Shown here: positions 7,737-17,354 of the stretch, in pieces
How the letters are laid out: every line of letters starts with the position of its first letter
Numbering within the stretch: position 1 is the first letter of the stretch
Assembly: GCA_005884765.1 (NCBI GenBank)
Contig: VAZV01000142.1
Location: 1-64,000 of the forward strand
Source of the DNA: Alphaproteobacteria bacterium
GTDB lineage: Bacteria; Pseudomonadota; Alphaproteobacteria; Rhizobiales; Xanthobacteraceae
Direction of reading: 5' to 3'
Length of the DNA: 64,000 bases
Translations under genes and position numbers: made by a program
The notes under the pieces: model-generated
Database searches by the model: none
The model's input: only the letters and a program-made list of their open reading frames with translations
Told to the model about the DNA's origin: nothing

Positions 7737-10442
7737 ATGACGGCGATCGATCCCTCCCTTCGCGCCACCCGCACGACTTGTCCCTATTGCGGTGTCGGCT
7801 GCGGCGTGCTGGCGACGCCCGATAACAACGGCGGCGCCGCCATCTCGGGCGATCCGGACCATCCCGCCAATCTGGGGCGGCTGTGCTCGAAGGGCTCGGC
7901 GCTCGGCGAAACGCTCAGCCTCGAGGGCCGGCTGCTTTATCCGATGATCCGCTGCGGCAAGGGCGTGATGGAGCGGGTCGCCTGGAGCGACGCGCTCGAC
8001 CACGTCGCCCACCGGCTCCAGCATATCATCGCGCGCGACGGCGCCGATGCGGTCGCGTTCTATCTCTCCGGGCAATTGCTGACCGAGGATTATTACGTCG
8101 CCAACAAGCTGATGAAGGGATTCATCGGCTCGGCCAATGTCGACACCAATTCGCGGCTCTGCATGTCTTCAACGGTTGCGGGCCATCGCCGCGCCTTCGG
8201 CGCCGACACTGTGCCCGGCTGTTATGAGGATCTCGACGAAGCCGACCTCCTGGTGCTGGTCGGCTCGAACGCGGCGTGGTGCCATCCGGTGTTGTACCAG
8301 CGCATGCTCGCCAACAAGCAGAGGCGCGGCGCGCGCATAATCGTGATCGATCCGCGCCGGACCGACACCGCGACAGACGCCGATCTCTTCTTGGGCGTCA
8401 GGCCCGGTTCCGACAGCGCGCTGTTTTGCGGATTGCTGGTGCATCTTGCGGACAACGGCGCGCTCGATGCCAACTATATCGAGGCGCACACCGCAGGCTT
8501 CGACGAGGCGCTGGCGCGGGCCCGGAGCATGGCGGGAAGCGCAGCTGCCACGGCGCTCGCGACCGGTCTTGCGGAAGCAGAGGTGGCGGCGTTCTTTGCG
8601 ATGTTCCGTGACACGGCGCGGGTGGTCACGCTTTATTCGCAAGGCGTCAACCAGTCGGCGCAGGGCACCGACAAGGTCAACGCCATTCTCAACTGCCATC
8701 TCGCCACGGCACGGATCGGCAAGGTGGGCGCCTCGCCGTTCTCGTTGACCGGCCAACCCAACGCCATGGGCGGCCGCGAGGTCGGCGGACTCGCCAACCA
8801 GCTCGCGGCGCATATGGGTTTCACGCCGCCGGACATCGACCGCGTGCGCCGGTTCTGGAAGGCGCCGCGCATCGCGACCCATGAGGGGCTCAAGGCAGTC
8901 CAGATGTTCGAGGCGATCGGTCGCGGCGAGATCAAGGCGTTGTGGGTGATGGGCACCAATCCGGCGGTGTCGTTGCCGAACGCCGATGCCGCGCGCGAAG
9001 CGTTGAAGAAGCTCGAACTGTTCGTGGTTTCGGAGAATGTGCGGTCCAATGACACCGTCGAGGCAGGTCCGCATGTGCTGTTGCCCGCGCTGGCCTGGGG
9101 CGAGAAGTCGGGAACGGTGACCAATTCGGAGCGGCGGATTTCCCGGCAGCGCCCGTTTTTGGCCGCGCCGGGGGAAGCCAGGCCCGATTGGTGGATCCTC
9201 GGCGAGGTGGCGAAGCGCCTCGGTTTCGGGCACGCGTTCAATTTCAATTCCGCTGCCGAGATATTCCGCGAGCATGCGGCACTATCGGCGTTCGAGAACG
9301 ATGGCGGCCGGGATTTCGATATCGGCGCGTTTCAATCGATATCGGAGGATGCTTTCGAGGCATTGGACCCCGTGCTGTGGCCGAACCGGCCAGGCGATAG
9401 CGAACCGCAGCCGCGCTTCTTCGCCGATGGCGGGTTCTATGGCAGCGACCGCAGGGCGCGCTTCGCGGCGCCCGATATTCCGGCGCTGCGAACTGAAACC
9501 CATGCCGGCCGGCCGCTGCGGCTTAATACCGGCCGAATCCGCGATCAGTGGCACACCATGACGCGCAGCGGAATGAGCCCGCGATTGGGCTCGCATTTGG
9601 CGGAGCCGTTCGTCGAGATCCATCCCGACGATGCGACCAAATTCGGCATCACCGACGACAGCTTTGCGCGTGTCGTCACCGACTACGGCGAATGCATTCT
9701 CAAAGTGGCCGTCAATGCGCGCCAGCAGCGCGGCATGCTGTTTGCGCCGATCCATTGGAGCCAAGCGACCGCATCGAACGCGCGCGTCGGCGCGCTGATT
9801 TCGCCGCACACCGATCCGTTCTCCGGGCAGCCCGAGAGCAAGGCGACGCCGGCATCGATTGCGCCTTATGAATATGTGTTCCGCGGCTTTGTACTGTCGC
9901 GGGTGCCGCTGCAATTGCCCGCCCACCTCTGGTGGGCGCGCGCCACGGTCTCGGGCGGTTACGCCTATTTGTTCGCCGACAATGCCGATCTCTTGCGATG
10001 GCCGTCATGGTTGCAACCCTTCGCCGGCGAGGATTTGGCCGAATACCGCGATTTCGGCGGCGGCGTTTATCGCGCGGCCTCGTTCGCGCAGGGGCGCATC
10101 GAAACCTGTCTGTTCGTTGGCCCCGCCCACGATGCCGGCGACTGGGAGGTGGTCAAGAATCTGTTTGCCGCAGATCGGCTCAGTGATGACGAGCGGCGGA
10201 TGTTGCTGTCGGGCAAAGCGGCGGACGGCCTGGCGGGTGCCGGCCCCATCGTCTGCGCCTGTTTTGGCGTCGGGCGCACCACGATCTGCAACGCGGTCGC
10301 GGCCGGCGCAAATAGCGCCGCCGAGATCGGTGCGCGGCTAAAGGCCGGCACCAATTGCGGCTCGTGTCTTCCGGAATTGAAGCGGCTGATCGCGCAGGCT
10401 GATGCGAGTGCCGTACCGCAGCAACTGGCGGCCGCTCACTGA
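7737..10442 (+). CDS. nasC: Assimilatory nitrate reductase catalytic subunit (NasC)
   Basis: A 901-aa molybdopterin bis-MGD oxidoreductase that reduces nitrate to nitrite in the cytoplasm. Cys15, Cys18, Cys22 and Cys50 (TTCPYCGVGCG ... LGRLCSKG) form the N-terminal 4Fe-4S site. The molybdopterin domains follow, with the dinucleotide-binding domain near residues 590-710. The C-terminus carries a BFD-like 2Fe-2S motif (VCACFGVG ... NCGSCLPE), as in Nas enzymes that receive electrons from a separate flavoprotein. No twin-arginine signal is present, fitting an assimilatory and not periplasmic enzyme. It starts 21 bases after flp and ends the operon; no nitrite reductase gene follows. Confidence 0.93.
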   Translation: MTAIDPSLRATRTTCPYCGVGCGVLATPDNNGGAAISGDPDHPANLGRLCSKGSALGETLSLEGRLLYPMIRCGKGVMERVAWSDALDHVAHRLQHIIARDGADAVAFYLSGQLLTEDYYVANKLMKGFIGSANVDTNSRLCMSSTVAGHRRAFGADTVPGCYEDLDEADLLVLVGSNAAWCHPVLYQRMLANKQRRGARIIVIDPRRTDTATDADLFLGVRPGSDSALFCGLLVHLADNGALDANYIEAHTAGFDEALARARSMAGSAAATALATGLAEAEVAAFFAMFRDTARVVTLYSQGVNQSAQGTDKVNAILNCHLATARIGKVGASPFSLTGQPNAMGGREVGGLANQLAAHMGFTPPDIDRVRRFWKAPRIATHEGLKAVQMFEAIGRGEIKALWVMGTNPAVSLPNADAAREALKKLELFVVSENVRSNDTVEAGPHVLLPALAWGEKSGTVTNSERRISRQRPFLAAPGEARPDWWILGEVAKRLGFGHAFNFNSAAEIFREHAALSAFENDGGRDFDIGAFQSISEDAFEALDPVLWPNRPGDSEPQPRFFADGGFYGSDRRARFAAPDIPALRTETHAGRPLRLNTGRIRDQWHTMTRSGMSPRLGSHLAEPFVEIHPDDATKFGITDDSFARVVTDYGECILKVAVNARQQRGMLFAPIHWSQATASNARVGALISPHTDPFSGQPESKATPASIAPYEYVFRGFVLSRVPLQLPAHLWWARATVSGGYAYLFADNADLLRWPSWLQPFAGEDLAEYRDFGGGVYRAASFAQGRIETCLFVGPAHDAGDWEVVKNLFAADRLSDDERRMLLSGKAADGLAGAGPIVCACFGVGRTTICNAVAAGANSAAEIGARLKAGTNCGSCLPELKRLIAQADASAVPQQLAAAH

Positions 10443-10443
10443 T

Positions 10444-10540
10444 CGTCATTCCGGGCGCGAAGCGAACCCGGAATCTCGAGAATTCCCCGATGCGCAATTG
10501 CGCATCTGAGGTCTGGCACTTCGGACCATCCGGAATGACG
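10444..10540. repeat. Extragenic palindrome (TCATTCCGG ... CCGGAATGA type)
   Basis: CGTCATTCCGG opens and CCGGAATGACG closes a ~97-bp imperfect palindrome directly after nasC. It may act as a transcription end or mRNA-stabilising structure; its length and imperfect arms fit a dispersed repeat better than a simple terminator. Confidence 0.6.
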
Positions 10541-10586
10541 GAGTCTGACGGACCAATCGACGGCGCAATTCCGGTCATCTATATCA

Positions 10587-10667
10587 GTCATTGCGAGGAG
10601 CGTAAGCGACGAAGCAATCCAGCTTGCTACGCGGTGCCATGGATTGCTTCGCGTTGCTCGCAATGAC
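10587..10667. repeat. Extragenic palindrome, GTCATTGCGAG family, short form
   Basis: GTCATTGCGAGGAGCG opens and TTGCTCGCAATGAC closes; GAAGCAATCCA and TGGATTGCTTC pair inside. This copy lacks the ~40-bp module found in the other family members at 17355, 21093, 33199 and 54956, so it shows the unexpanded form. It runs into the upstream extension of the next open frame. Confidence 0.75.
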
Positions 10668-10713
10668 CGGGAGAGGGTATTCTCCGCGTTTGCGAGCGTA
10701 TCGTGAGGTAACT

Positions 10714-11553
10714 TTGAGACAGCAAAATTTCGGCCGTAACGGCCCAGAAGTTTCCGTGATCGGGCAGGGTACCTGGTATATCGATCGCGGCGATCGCAAG
10801 CGCGCGGTCGCGGCGCTGTGCCGCGGCATCGAACTTGGCATGACCCACATCGACACCGCCGAGATGTATGGCGATGCCGAGCTCGTCATTGCGGAGGCGA
10901 TCGCGGGCAACCGCGACGATCTGTTTCTGGTCTCCAAGGTGCTGCCTAGCAACGCCTCGCGGCGTGGCACCATTGCAGCTTGCGAGCGCTCGCTGAAACG
11001 ATTGAAGACCGATCGGCTCGATTGCTATCTGTTGCATTGGCGCGGATCGTATCCGCTCGCGGAAACCGTTGCGGCGTTCGATGAACTCGCACACGCCGGC
11101 AAGATCCGCGCATGGGGCGTCAGCAATTTCGACACTGATGATCTCGATGAGATTCTCGCTGTGGCGGGCGAGGGCAGGATCGCCTGCAATCAGGTGCTCT
11201 ATCATTTGCAGGAGCGCGCGATCGAACACGCGGTGATACCATGGTGCCAGCAACATGGTATCGCCGTGGTTGTCTATTCGCCGTTTGGTCACGACGATTT
11301 CCCGGCGCCGCGCAGCAGGGCAGGCCAGCTGCTGCAAGAAGTCGCAGACGCGCACCGGGCGACGCCGCGCCAGGTCGCGCTGAGTTTCCTGACACGGGCG
11401 AAATCCGTATTCGCGATTCCCAAGGCATCGAGCGCTGACCACGCCGCCGACAACGCCGCGGCCGGCGATCTTGTGCTCGACCAGGATGAGATCGCAGCCC
11501 TCGACAAGGCGTTCCCGCGCGGGGCAAAACCGCGCGGCCTGCCGATGCTGTAG
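10714..11553 (+). CDS. Aldo/keto reductase
   Basis: A 279-aa NADPH-dependent aldo/keto reductase with the complete catalytic tetrad: Asp47 and Tyr52 (HIDTAEMYGD), Lys75 (FLVSKV) and His108 (YLLHWR). The open frame reaches back to an ATG at 10624, but those 30 codons come from the palindromic repeat; the TTG at 10714 with GAGG five bases upstream matches where the family begins (LRQQNFGRNG). It stands alone between the nitrate operon and a transporter gene. The substrate is not predictable. Confidence 0.87.
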   Translation: MRQQNFGRNGPEVSVIGQGTWYIDRGDRKRAVAALCRGIELGMTHIDTAEMYGDAELVIAEAIAGNRDDLFLVSKVLPSNASRRGTIAACERSLKRLKTDRLDCYLLHWRGSYPLAETVAAFDELAHAGKIRAWGVSNFDTDDLDEILAVAGEGRIACNQVLYHLQERAIEHAVIPWCQQHGIAVVVYSPFGHDDFPAPRSRAGQLLQEVADAHRATPRQVALSFLTRAKSVFAIPKASSADHAADNAAAGDLVLDQDEIAALDKAFPRGAKPRGLPML

Positions 11554-11725
11554 ATCCTTGCGGCACCAGAGCGACACGTTTCTTAACAAAGTGTTTCACG
11601 CTCGATCCGTCGCCCGCCGCGCCCAATCCCGCATATCGGCATCCTGTTTTCGGGTGTTGTCGAACGCCGGCATTTGTAGTTTTTTGAAGCCTCGCCCGAT
11701 TCGATTCATCGCCTAGAGTTCTACC

Positions 11726-12715
11726 GTGACCCCGCCTCCCGCCGCAGCCGTTAGGCTCGACAGCGCCTCCTTGCCATTGCCTGAAAAGAAATCGGTCGCG
11801 CGCGGCGCGCCGGCGCGCGCCGACCACCCGTTCAAGGGCATCGCGTTGATCCTGGCGTCCACGGTATTTCTCGGCGCTTCCGACGTGACCGCGAAATATC
11901 TGTCGGCGACATTGCCCTCGATCGAGATCGCCTGGGTCAGGTTCCTGGTATTCGCGCTGATCATGGTTCCCTCGATGCTGCCGGGGTCACCGCTCTATGC
12001 GTTGCGGACGAAAAACCTCGGCTTGCAACTGATGCGCGGTGCTGCGCTGCTCGGCTCATCGCTGTTCTTCATTTCGGGCTTGAGATTTTTGCCGATCGCG
12101 GAAGCCTCCGCGACAGGCTTCGTCGCGCCGCTGTTCGTCACGGCGCTGTCGATTTTTTTCCTCGGCGAAAGCGTCGGCCTCCGGCGCTGGATTGCGACGG
12201 CCGTCGGCCTGATCGGGGTGCTGATCATCCTGCGGCCGGGGAGCGGTGCATTTCACCCGGCTGCGGTCTTTCCGCTCGTGTCCGCGTTCGCGTGGGCCTG
12301 CACGCTGATCATGACGCGCATGATGAGCGGCAAGGAGCGCGCCGTCACCACGATGACCTATTCGTCGATCGCCGGCGTTTGCATCCTGTCTGCGCTGGTG
12401 CCCTCGGTGTGGGTCACGCCGAGCTGGCACGACATCCTGTTCGGAATTTTCATCGGCGTTGCGTCGACGGCGGGACAATGGATCGTGGTGCTCGCCTTCC
12501 GCTATGCGGATGCTTCAGTGCTGGCGCCGTTCTCCTACAGCCAGCTTCTGTGGGTCAGCATGCTCGGCTTCCTGATCTTCGGCGAAGTGCCCGACATCTG
12601 GACCGTGACCGGCGCCGCCTTCATCGTTGCCAGCGGTCTCTATACCGCGCACCGGGAGCGGCTGCGGCGCTCGCAGCTGCTCGAAATGGATGGCGAGCTG
12701 TCGCCAAACGCTTGA
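11726..12715 (+). CDS. EamA/DMT-family permease
   Basis: A 329-aa drug/metabolite-transporter family protein with about ten hydrophobic helices in two EamA repeats (about residues 37-172 and 185-310) after a hydrophilic 35-residue N-terminus. The start is a GTG. RhaT/YdcZ-like members export amino acids or small metabolites, but the cargo is not readable. It converges with the Lrp-type regulator, whose stop lies 66 bp away; a small CCCGC/GCGGG hairpin near 12755-12769 could terminate both. Confidence 0.85.
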   Translation: MTPPPAAAVRLDSASLPLPEKKSVARGAPARADHPFKGIALILASTVFLGASDVTAKYLSATLPSIEIAWVRFLVFALIMVPSMLPGSPLYALRTKNLGLQLMRGAALLGSSLFFISGLRFLPIAEASATGFVAPLFVTALSIFFLGESVGLRRWIATAVGLIGVLIILRPGSGAFHPAAVFPLVSAFAWACTLIMTRMMSGKERAVTTMTYSSIAGVCILSALVPSVWVTPSWHDILFGIFIGVASTAGQWIVVLAFRYADASVLAPFSYSQLLWVSMLGFLIFGEVPDIWTVTGAAFIVASGLYTAHRERLRRSQLLEMDGELSPNA

Positions 12716-12781
12716 TAAGCCCCGACGGGCCGCTCAGCTGACCCCAATCCTCTGCCCGCGAAGTGCGGGGTGAGAGAACGC

Positions 12782-13243
12782 CTACACCGGCAGCGCGATC
12801 GAGTACTTCACCTGGCTCAGCGCAAAGCTCGACTCGATCGAGGCGATGCCGTCAAGCCGCGTCAGCTTGTTCTTCAGGAATGCCTCATACGACGAGAGAT
12901 CGGCGGCGACCACGCGGAGCAAATAGTCGCGGTTGCCGGTCATCAGATAGCATTCCAGAACCTCGTCCCATTTCGAGATTGCTTTGGCGAAGCGGTCGAG
13001 GTCCTCTTCCTTCTGCCGCGCCAGCTTGATCGAGATGAAAACGCTGACGTGGAGCCCTAGCGATTTCTGGTCCACGGTTGCGATATAACGCGTGATGACG
13101 CCGCGCTCCTCCAGGAGTTTGACCCGGCGATGGCACGGCGAGACCGAAAGCCCGACCTTGTCGGCGAGTTCCTGCATGGTCATGCGGCTGTCGGATTGCA
13201 GCAGGCTCAGGATCTTGCGGTCGATGGCATCAAGGGCGGACAT
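12782..13243 (-). CDS. Lrp/AsnC-family transcriptional regulator
   Basis: A 153-aa feast/famine regulator: an N-terminal winged helix (residues about 4-60, recognition region near LADKVGLSVSPCHRRVKLLE) and a C-terminal ligand-sensing RAM domain. The ATG at 13243 gives the canonical MSALDAIDRKILSLL start; the longer frame to 13378 runs through the promoter region. It is divergent from the AceE-like gene with 138 bp between them, which holds a 15-bp palindrome of Lrp-operator shape. By analogy with mdeR/mdeB of Pseudomonas putida, it probably controls its divergent neighbour in response to an amino acid. Confidence 0.9.
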   Translation of the reverse strand: MSALDAIDRKILSLLQSDSRMTMQELADKVGLSVSPCHRRVKLLEERGVITRYIATVDQKSLGLHVSVFISIKLARQKEEDLDRFAKAISKWDEVLECYLMTGNRDYLLRVVAADLSSYEAFLKNKLTRLDGIASIESSFALSQVKYSIALPV

Positions 13244-13274
13244 TGGAATTAACTCGTTAAAACGGGTTGCAAAA

Positions 13275-13289
13275 TGGGATTTTATCCCA
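13275..13289. promoter_or_regulatory. 15-bp perfect palindrome, candidate Lrp/AsnC operator
   Basis: TGGGATTTTATCCCA is a perfect AT-centred 15-bp inverted repeat, extended on both sides by A/T runs. It is 31 bp upstream of the regulator start and 92 bp upstream of the AceE-like start. Size and AT-rich centre fit Lrp-family operators. Confidence 0.5.
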
Positions 13290-13381
13290 ATTTTCCGATG
13301 TATGTCGCCAAAATTTGAGATTTTAGGTGATGGCCAGCGCATTAACATCAACTGTCCAATCGCGCCGCCCGGAGGCATGCC

Positions 13382-15748
13382 ATGGCAATCGAACCCGCAC
13401 GCCTTGAACTATTGTCCGCGCTTGCGCGCAAAGTGCTGTGGCTGTCGTCGTGGACCATTCACCACGCCAACCACATCCGTCCCAGTACCGACGGATTGAA
13501 GGTCGGCGGCCATCAGGCTTCTTCCGCCTCGCTCGCCACTATCATGTCGGCCTTGTACTTCTCGGTATTGCGGCCGCAGGACCGCGTTGCGGTAAAGCCG
13601 CATGCGAGCCCCGTGTTTCACGCCATCCAGTATCTGTTTGGGCACCAGAGCCGCGAAAAACTGGAAAATTTCCGCGGCTTCAAGGGTGCGCAGTCCTATC
13701 CGTCGCGCACCAAGGATACCGATGACGTCGATTTCTCGACTGGCTCGGTAGGCCTTGGTGTCGCCCAGACGTTGTTCGCTTCGCTGGTGCAGGACTACGT
13801 CAAGGCGCATGGCTGGATGCGGGACCGGCCCGAAGGGCGCATGATCGCGCTGGTCGGCGATGCCGAGATGGACGAAGGCAACATTTTTGAGGCGCTGCTC
13901 GAAGGCTGGAAGCACGCTCTCCGCAACACCTGGTGGGTGGTCGATTACAATCGCCAGAGCCTGGATGCCGTGGTGCGCGAGGGGTTATGGGCGAAATTCG
14001 AATCCATGTTCCGCAATTTCGGCTGGGACGTGGTGATCGTGAAATATGGCAGCCTGATGCGGGCTGCCTTCGCCGAACCCGGCGGCGAGGCGCTCAGGCG
14101 CTGGATCGATAATTGCCCGAACCAGATGTATGCGGCGCTGAGCTTTCAGGGGGGCGCCGCCTTCCGCAAGCATTTGCAAGATGACATCGGCGATCAGGGC
14201 GCGGTGTCGCAATTGATCGACCGGCGTACTGACGACGAGTTGCTGGCGCTGATGTCCAATCTCGGCGGCCACGACATGGCTGCCATGATCGAGGCGTTCG
14301 AGGCGATCGATCACGACCGTCCCGTCTGCTTCATCGCCTATACCATCAAGGGCGTCGGGCTGCCGTTCCAAGGCCATAAGGACAACCATGCCGGCTTGAT
14401 GACGGTGGCGCAGATGGAAAAGTGGCGCGCCGCCCAGAACATCCGCCCGGGCCATGAATGGCAAAAATTCGAAGGGCTGTCGCTGGAGCCGGCCGAACTG
14501 GAAGCGTTCCTGGCCAACGCGCCGTTCAACCGCGAGGGACGGCGGCGCCTGACCGCGCCCGCGATCGAGGTGCCGGAGCGGCTCTCATTCAATCAGGCCC
14601 CCCAGATGTCGACCCAGCAGGGCTTTGGCCTCTTGCTGAATGAACTCGCGCGCGGCGACAGCGAGTTGGCGTCGCGCATCGTGACGGCGTCACCCGACGT
14701 CACGGTCTCGACCAACCTCGGCGCCTGGGTCAACCGTCGCGGGTTGTTCGCCAAGGCCGAGAATGCCGACCTCTTCCGGCAGGAGAAGATCCCGTCGACC
14801 TACAATTGGGATTTCTCGCCTCGCGGCCAGCACATCGAGCTCGGCATCGCCGAGATGAACCTGTTCATCCTGATGTCGGCGCTGGGGCTGTCGCATCAAA
14901 TCAATGGCGAACGGCTGCTTCCGGTGGGAACGCTGTATGATCCCTTCATCGAGCGCGGCCTCGATGCGCTGAACTACGCCTGCTACCAGGATGCGCGCTT
15001 CATGGTGGCGGCGACACCGTCCGGCATTACGCTTGCGCCCGAAGGCGGCGCGCATCAATCGATCGCAACGCCCTTGATCGGGATGGCGCAGGATGGGCTC
15101 ACGTCGTTCGAGCCAGGCTTTGTCGACGAGCTCTCGGTCATCATGGCTTTCGGTTTTCGGCATATGCAGCGCGAAGGCGGCGAGGGCGGTTCGGTCTATT
15201 TGCGGCTATCGACCCGCACCATCGAGCAGCCGCAGCGGATCATGACGCCCGATTTGCAGCGCGATATCACCGAGGGCGCTTATTGGCTGCGCAAGCCGGG
15301 GCCGAATTGCGAAATCGTGATCGCCTATACCGGCGCGCTCGCGCCTGAAGCGATCGAGGCGACAGGTTTTATCGGCGAGAACCGCCGCGACATCGGGCTG
15401 CTTGCGATCACATCGGCGGACCGGCTGCATGCGGGCTGGACCGCGGCGCGAGGATTGCGCCGCGATCGGCGCGGCGTGCAATACCTCAGCCATCTCGAGC
15501 AATTATTGGCGCCGCTGCCGCGCGACTGCGGCATCGTCACCGTGATCGACGGCCATCCGGCGGCGCTTGGCTGGCTTGGCAGCGTGCGCGGGCATCGAGT
15601 AGAAGCACTCGGGGTCGAGCACTTCGGCCAGACCGGCACCATCGACGATCTCTATCGCCACTACGGCATCGACGCCAACGCCATTATCGATGCCGCGGAG
15701 GCGCTAACCGTCGGCGCGCCGGTGCGGCACCGCAAGATGGCGGTGTGA
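13382..15748 (+). CDS. AceE-like thiamine-diphosphate enzyme (2-oxoacid dehydrogenase E1 / transketolase-like)
   Basis: A 788-aa homodimeric-E1-type protein. The thiamine-diphosphate motif is GDAEMDEGN at residues 159-167 with Asn190 closing it, similar to AceE of pyruvate dehydrogenase. It is about 100 residues shorter than E. coli AceE (887 aa), and no E2 (lipoyl acyltransferase) or E3 gene is nearby. A GGAGG site sits six bases before the ATG. The closest functional parallel I know is MdeB, an AceE-like 2-oxobutyrate enzyme paired with an Lrp regulator in methionine catabolism; here the gamma-lyase partner is absent. Substrate is therefore open: 2-oxobutyrate, branched 2-oxoacids, or pyruvate. 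Confidence 0.8.
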   Translation: MAIEPARLELLSALARKVLWLSSWTIHHANHIRPSTDGLKVGGHQASSASLATIMSALYFSVLRPQDRVAVKPHASPVFHAIQYLFGHQSREKLENFRGFKGAQSYPSRTKDTDDVDFSTGSVGLGVAQTLFASLVQDYVKAHGWMRDRPEGRMIALVGDAEMDEGNIFEALLEGWKHALRNTWWVVDYNRQSLDAVVREGLWAKFESMFRNFGWDVVIVKYGSLMRAAFAEPGGEALRRWIDNCPNQMYAALSFQGGAAFRKHLQDDIGDQGAVSQLIDRRTDDELLALMSNLGGHDMAAMIEAFEAIDHDRPVCFIAYTIKGVGLPFQGHKDNHAGLMTVAQMEKWRAAQNIRPGHEWQKFEGLSLEPAELEAFLANAPFNREGRRRLTAPAIEVPERLSFNQAPQMSTQQGFGLLLNELARGDSELASRIVTASPDVTVSTNLGAWVNRRGLFAKAENADLFRQEKIPSTYNWDFSPRGQHIELGIAEMNLFILMSALGLSHQINGERLLPVGTLYDPFIERGLDALNYACYQDARFMVAATPSGITLAPEGGAHQSIATPLIGMAQDGLTSFEPGFVDELSVIMAFGFRHMQREGGEGGSVYLRLSTRTIEQPQRIMTPDLQRDITEGAYWLRKPGPNCEIVIAYTGALAPEAIEATGFIGENRRDIGLLAITSADRLHAGWTAARGLRRDRRGVQYLSHLEQLLAPLPRDCGIVTVIDGHPAALGWLGSVRGHRVEALGVEHFGQTGTIDDLYRHYGIDANAIIDAAEALTVGAPVRHRKMAV

Positions 15749-15913
15749 TGTCGCCCACCTTGTCACCCTCGCACCGCCGACCTTATATCCAGTGCCTGCC
15801 GCATCGCAGGCGTCCGCATATGGCGGGTTCAATTGTCCGGGCTTTCGTGCAAGGATAGTTGCCGAACGCTTCCGTTCCCGCTTCATTCGCGCCCTGAAAT
15901 AAAGAGGTTTACG

Positions 15914-17344
15914 ATGGTCAATCGCATGCAGTTCTACATCGACGGCGCCTGGGTCGATCCCGTCGTCAAGAAGTCCACGCCCGTCGTCAATCCGGCGACT
16001 GAAGAGGCGATGTATGAGGTTGCGCTCGGCTCCAAAGCCGACGTCGACAAGGCCGTCGCCGCGGCGCGCCGTGCCTTCGATACTTTTTCGCAGACCAGCC
16101 GCGAGGAGCGTGTGGTGCTGCTTTCGAAAATCATCGAGGTCTACAAGACCCGCATGAAGGACATCGGCGCCGCCGTCTCCGACGAGATGGGCGCGCCGCT
16201 GCCGATGGCCGAGAAGCTGCAAGCCGGCGCCGGCCTCGGCCATCTCGCTTCGACCCTCGACGTGCTCAAGAACTATCATTTCGAGGAGCCGGTCGGCACC
16301 GCTGTCGTGCTGCGCGAAGCGGTCGGCGTCGTCGGCATGATCACGCCGTGGAACTGGCCCTTGAACCAGATCACCTGCAAGGTCGCGCCAGCGCTTGCGG
16401 CCGGCTGCACCATGATCCTCAAGCCCTCGGAATTTACGCCATCCTCGGCATTGATCTTCGCGGAAATCCTGCATGAGGCCGGCGTGCCGAAGGGCGTGTT
16501 CAACCTGATCAACGGCCTCGGCCCCGAAGTCGGCGCCGCCATGGCCGAGCATCCCAACATCGACATGATCTCGTTCACCGGCTCGACCCGCGCCGGCGTC
16601 GACGTGGCCAAGCGCGCAGCCCCCACCGTAAAGCGCATCAGCCAGGAACTCGGCGGCAAGTCGCCGAACGTCATCCTCGACGATGCCGACCTGGCCAAGG
16701 CGGTCACCGGCGGCGTCATGCACATGTTCAACAATTCCGGCCAGTCCTGCAACGCGCCGTCGCGCATGATCGTGCCATTGTCGAAGATGAAGGAAGTCGC
16801 CGCCATCGCCAAGGGCGTCGCGGACAAGACCAAGGCCGGTGATCCCCGCGCCGAGGGCACCACCATTGGCCCGGTCGTCAATCGCGGCCAGTGGGACAAG
16901 ATCCAGAAGCTCATCCAGAAGGGCATCGAGGAAGGTGCCACGCTGGTCGCCGGCGGCCCCGGCCTTCCCGAGGGTGTCAACAAGGGCTTCTATGTGCGCC
17001 CGACCATCTTTGCCGACGTCACCAACGACATGACGATCGCGCGTGAGGAAATTTTTGGACCGGTGCTGACCATTCTCGGTGCCAAGGACGAAGCGGACGC
17101 GGTGAAAATCGCCAACGACACCCCCTATGGCCTCGCCGGCTACGTCTCGGCCGGCACCGTCGAGCGCGCGCGCAAGGTTGGCCGCCAGATCCGCGCCGGC
17201 AACGTCAATTTGCAGGGCGTGCCGAACGATCGCACCGCGCCGTTCGGCGGCTACAAGCAGTCCGGCAACGGCCGCGAGTGGGGCCGCTACGGCATGGAGG
17301 AATATCTCGAGGTGAAGGCGGTCGCCGGCTTCAACGCGGCGTAA
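15914..17344 (+). CDS. NAD(P)-dependent aldehyde dehydrogenase
   Basis: A 476-aa aldehyde dehydrogenase. Nucleophile Cys279 (SGQSCNAPSR) and general base Glu245 (SQELGGKSPN) are in place, and the oxyanion Asn lies in TPWNWPLN. The ATG at 15914 has AAAGAGG at a good distance; the frame extends upstream to 15833 without a ribosome site. It is followed by a palindromic repeat and then the uronate-type gene cluster on both strands, so it could serve sugar-aldehyde oxidation, but it is not in the same transcription unit. Confidence 0.88.
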   Translation: MVNRMQFYIDGAWVDPVVKKSTPVVNPATEEAMYEVALGSKADVDKAVAAARRAFDTFSQTSREERVVLLSKIIEVYKTRMKDIGAAVSDEMGAPLPMAEKLQAGAGLGHLASTLDVLKNYHFEEPVGTAVVLREAVGVVGMITPWNWPLNQITCKVAPALAAGCTMILKPSEFTPSSALIFAEILHEAGVPKGVFNLINGLGPEVGAAMAEHPNIDMISFTGSTRAGVDVAKRAAPTVKRISQELGGKSPNVILDDADLAKAVTGGVMHMFNNSGQSCNAPSRMIVPLSKMKEVAAIAKGVADKTKAGDPRAEGTTIGPVVNRGQWDKIQKLIQKGIEEGATLVAGGPGLPEGVNKGFYVRPTIFADVTNDMTIAREEIFGPVLTILGAKDEADAVKIANDTPYGLAGYVSAGTVERARKVGRQIRAGNVNLQGVPNDRTAPFGGYKQSGNGREWGRYGMEEYLEVKAVAGFNAA

Positions 17345-17354
17345 GTCGGCAGCC

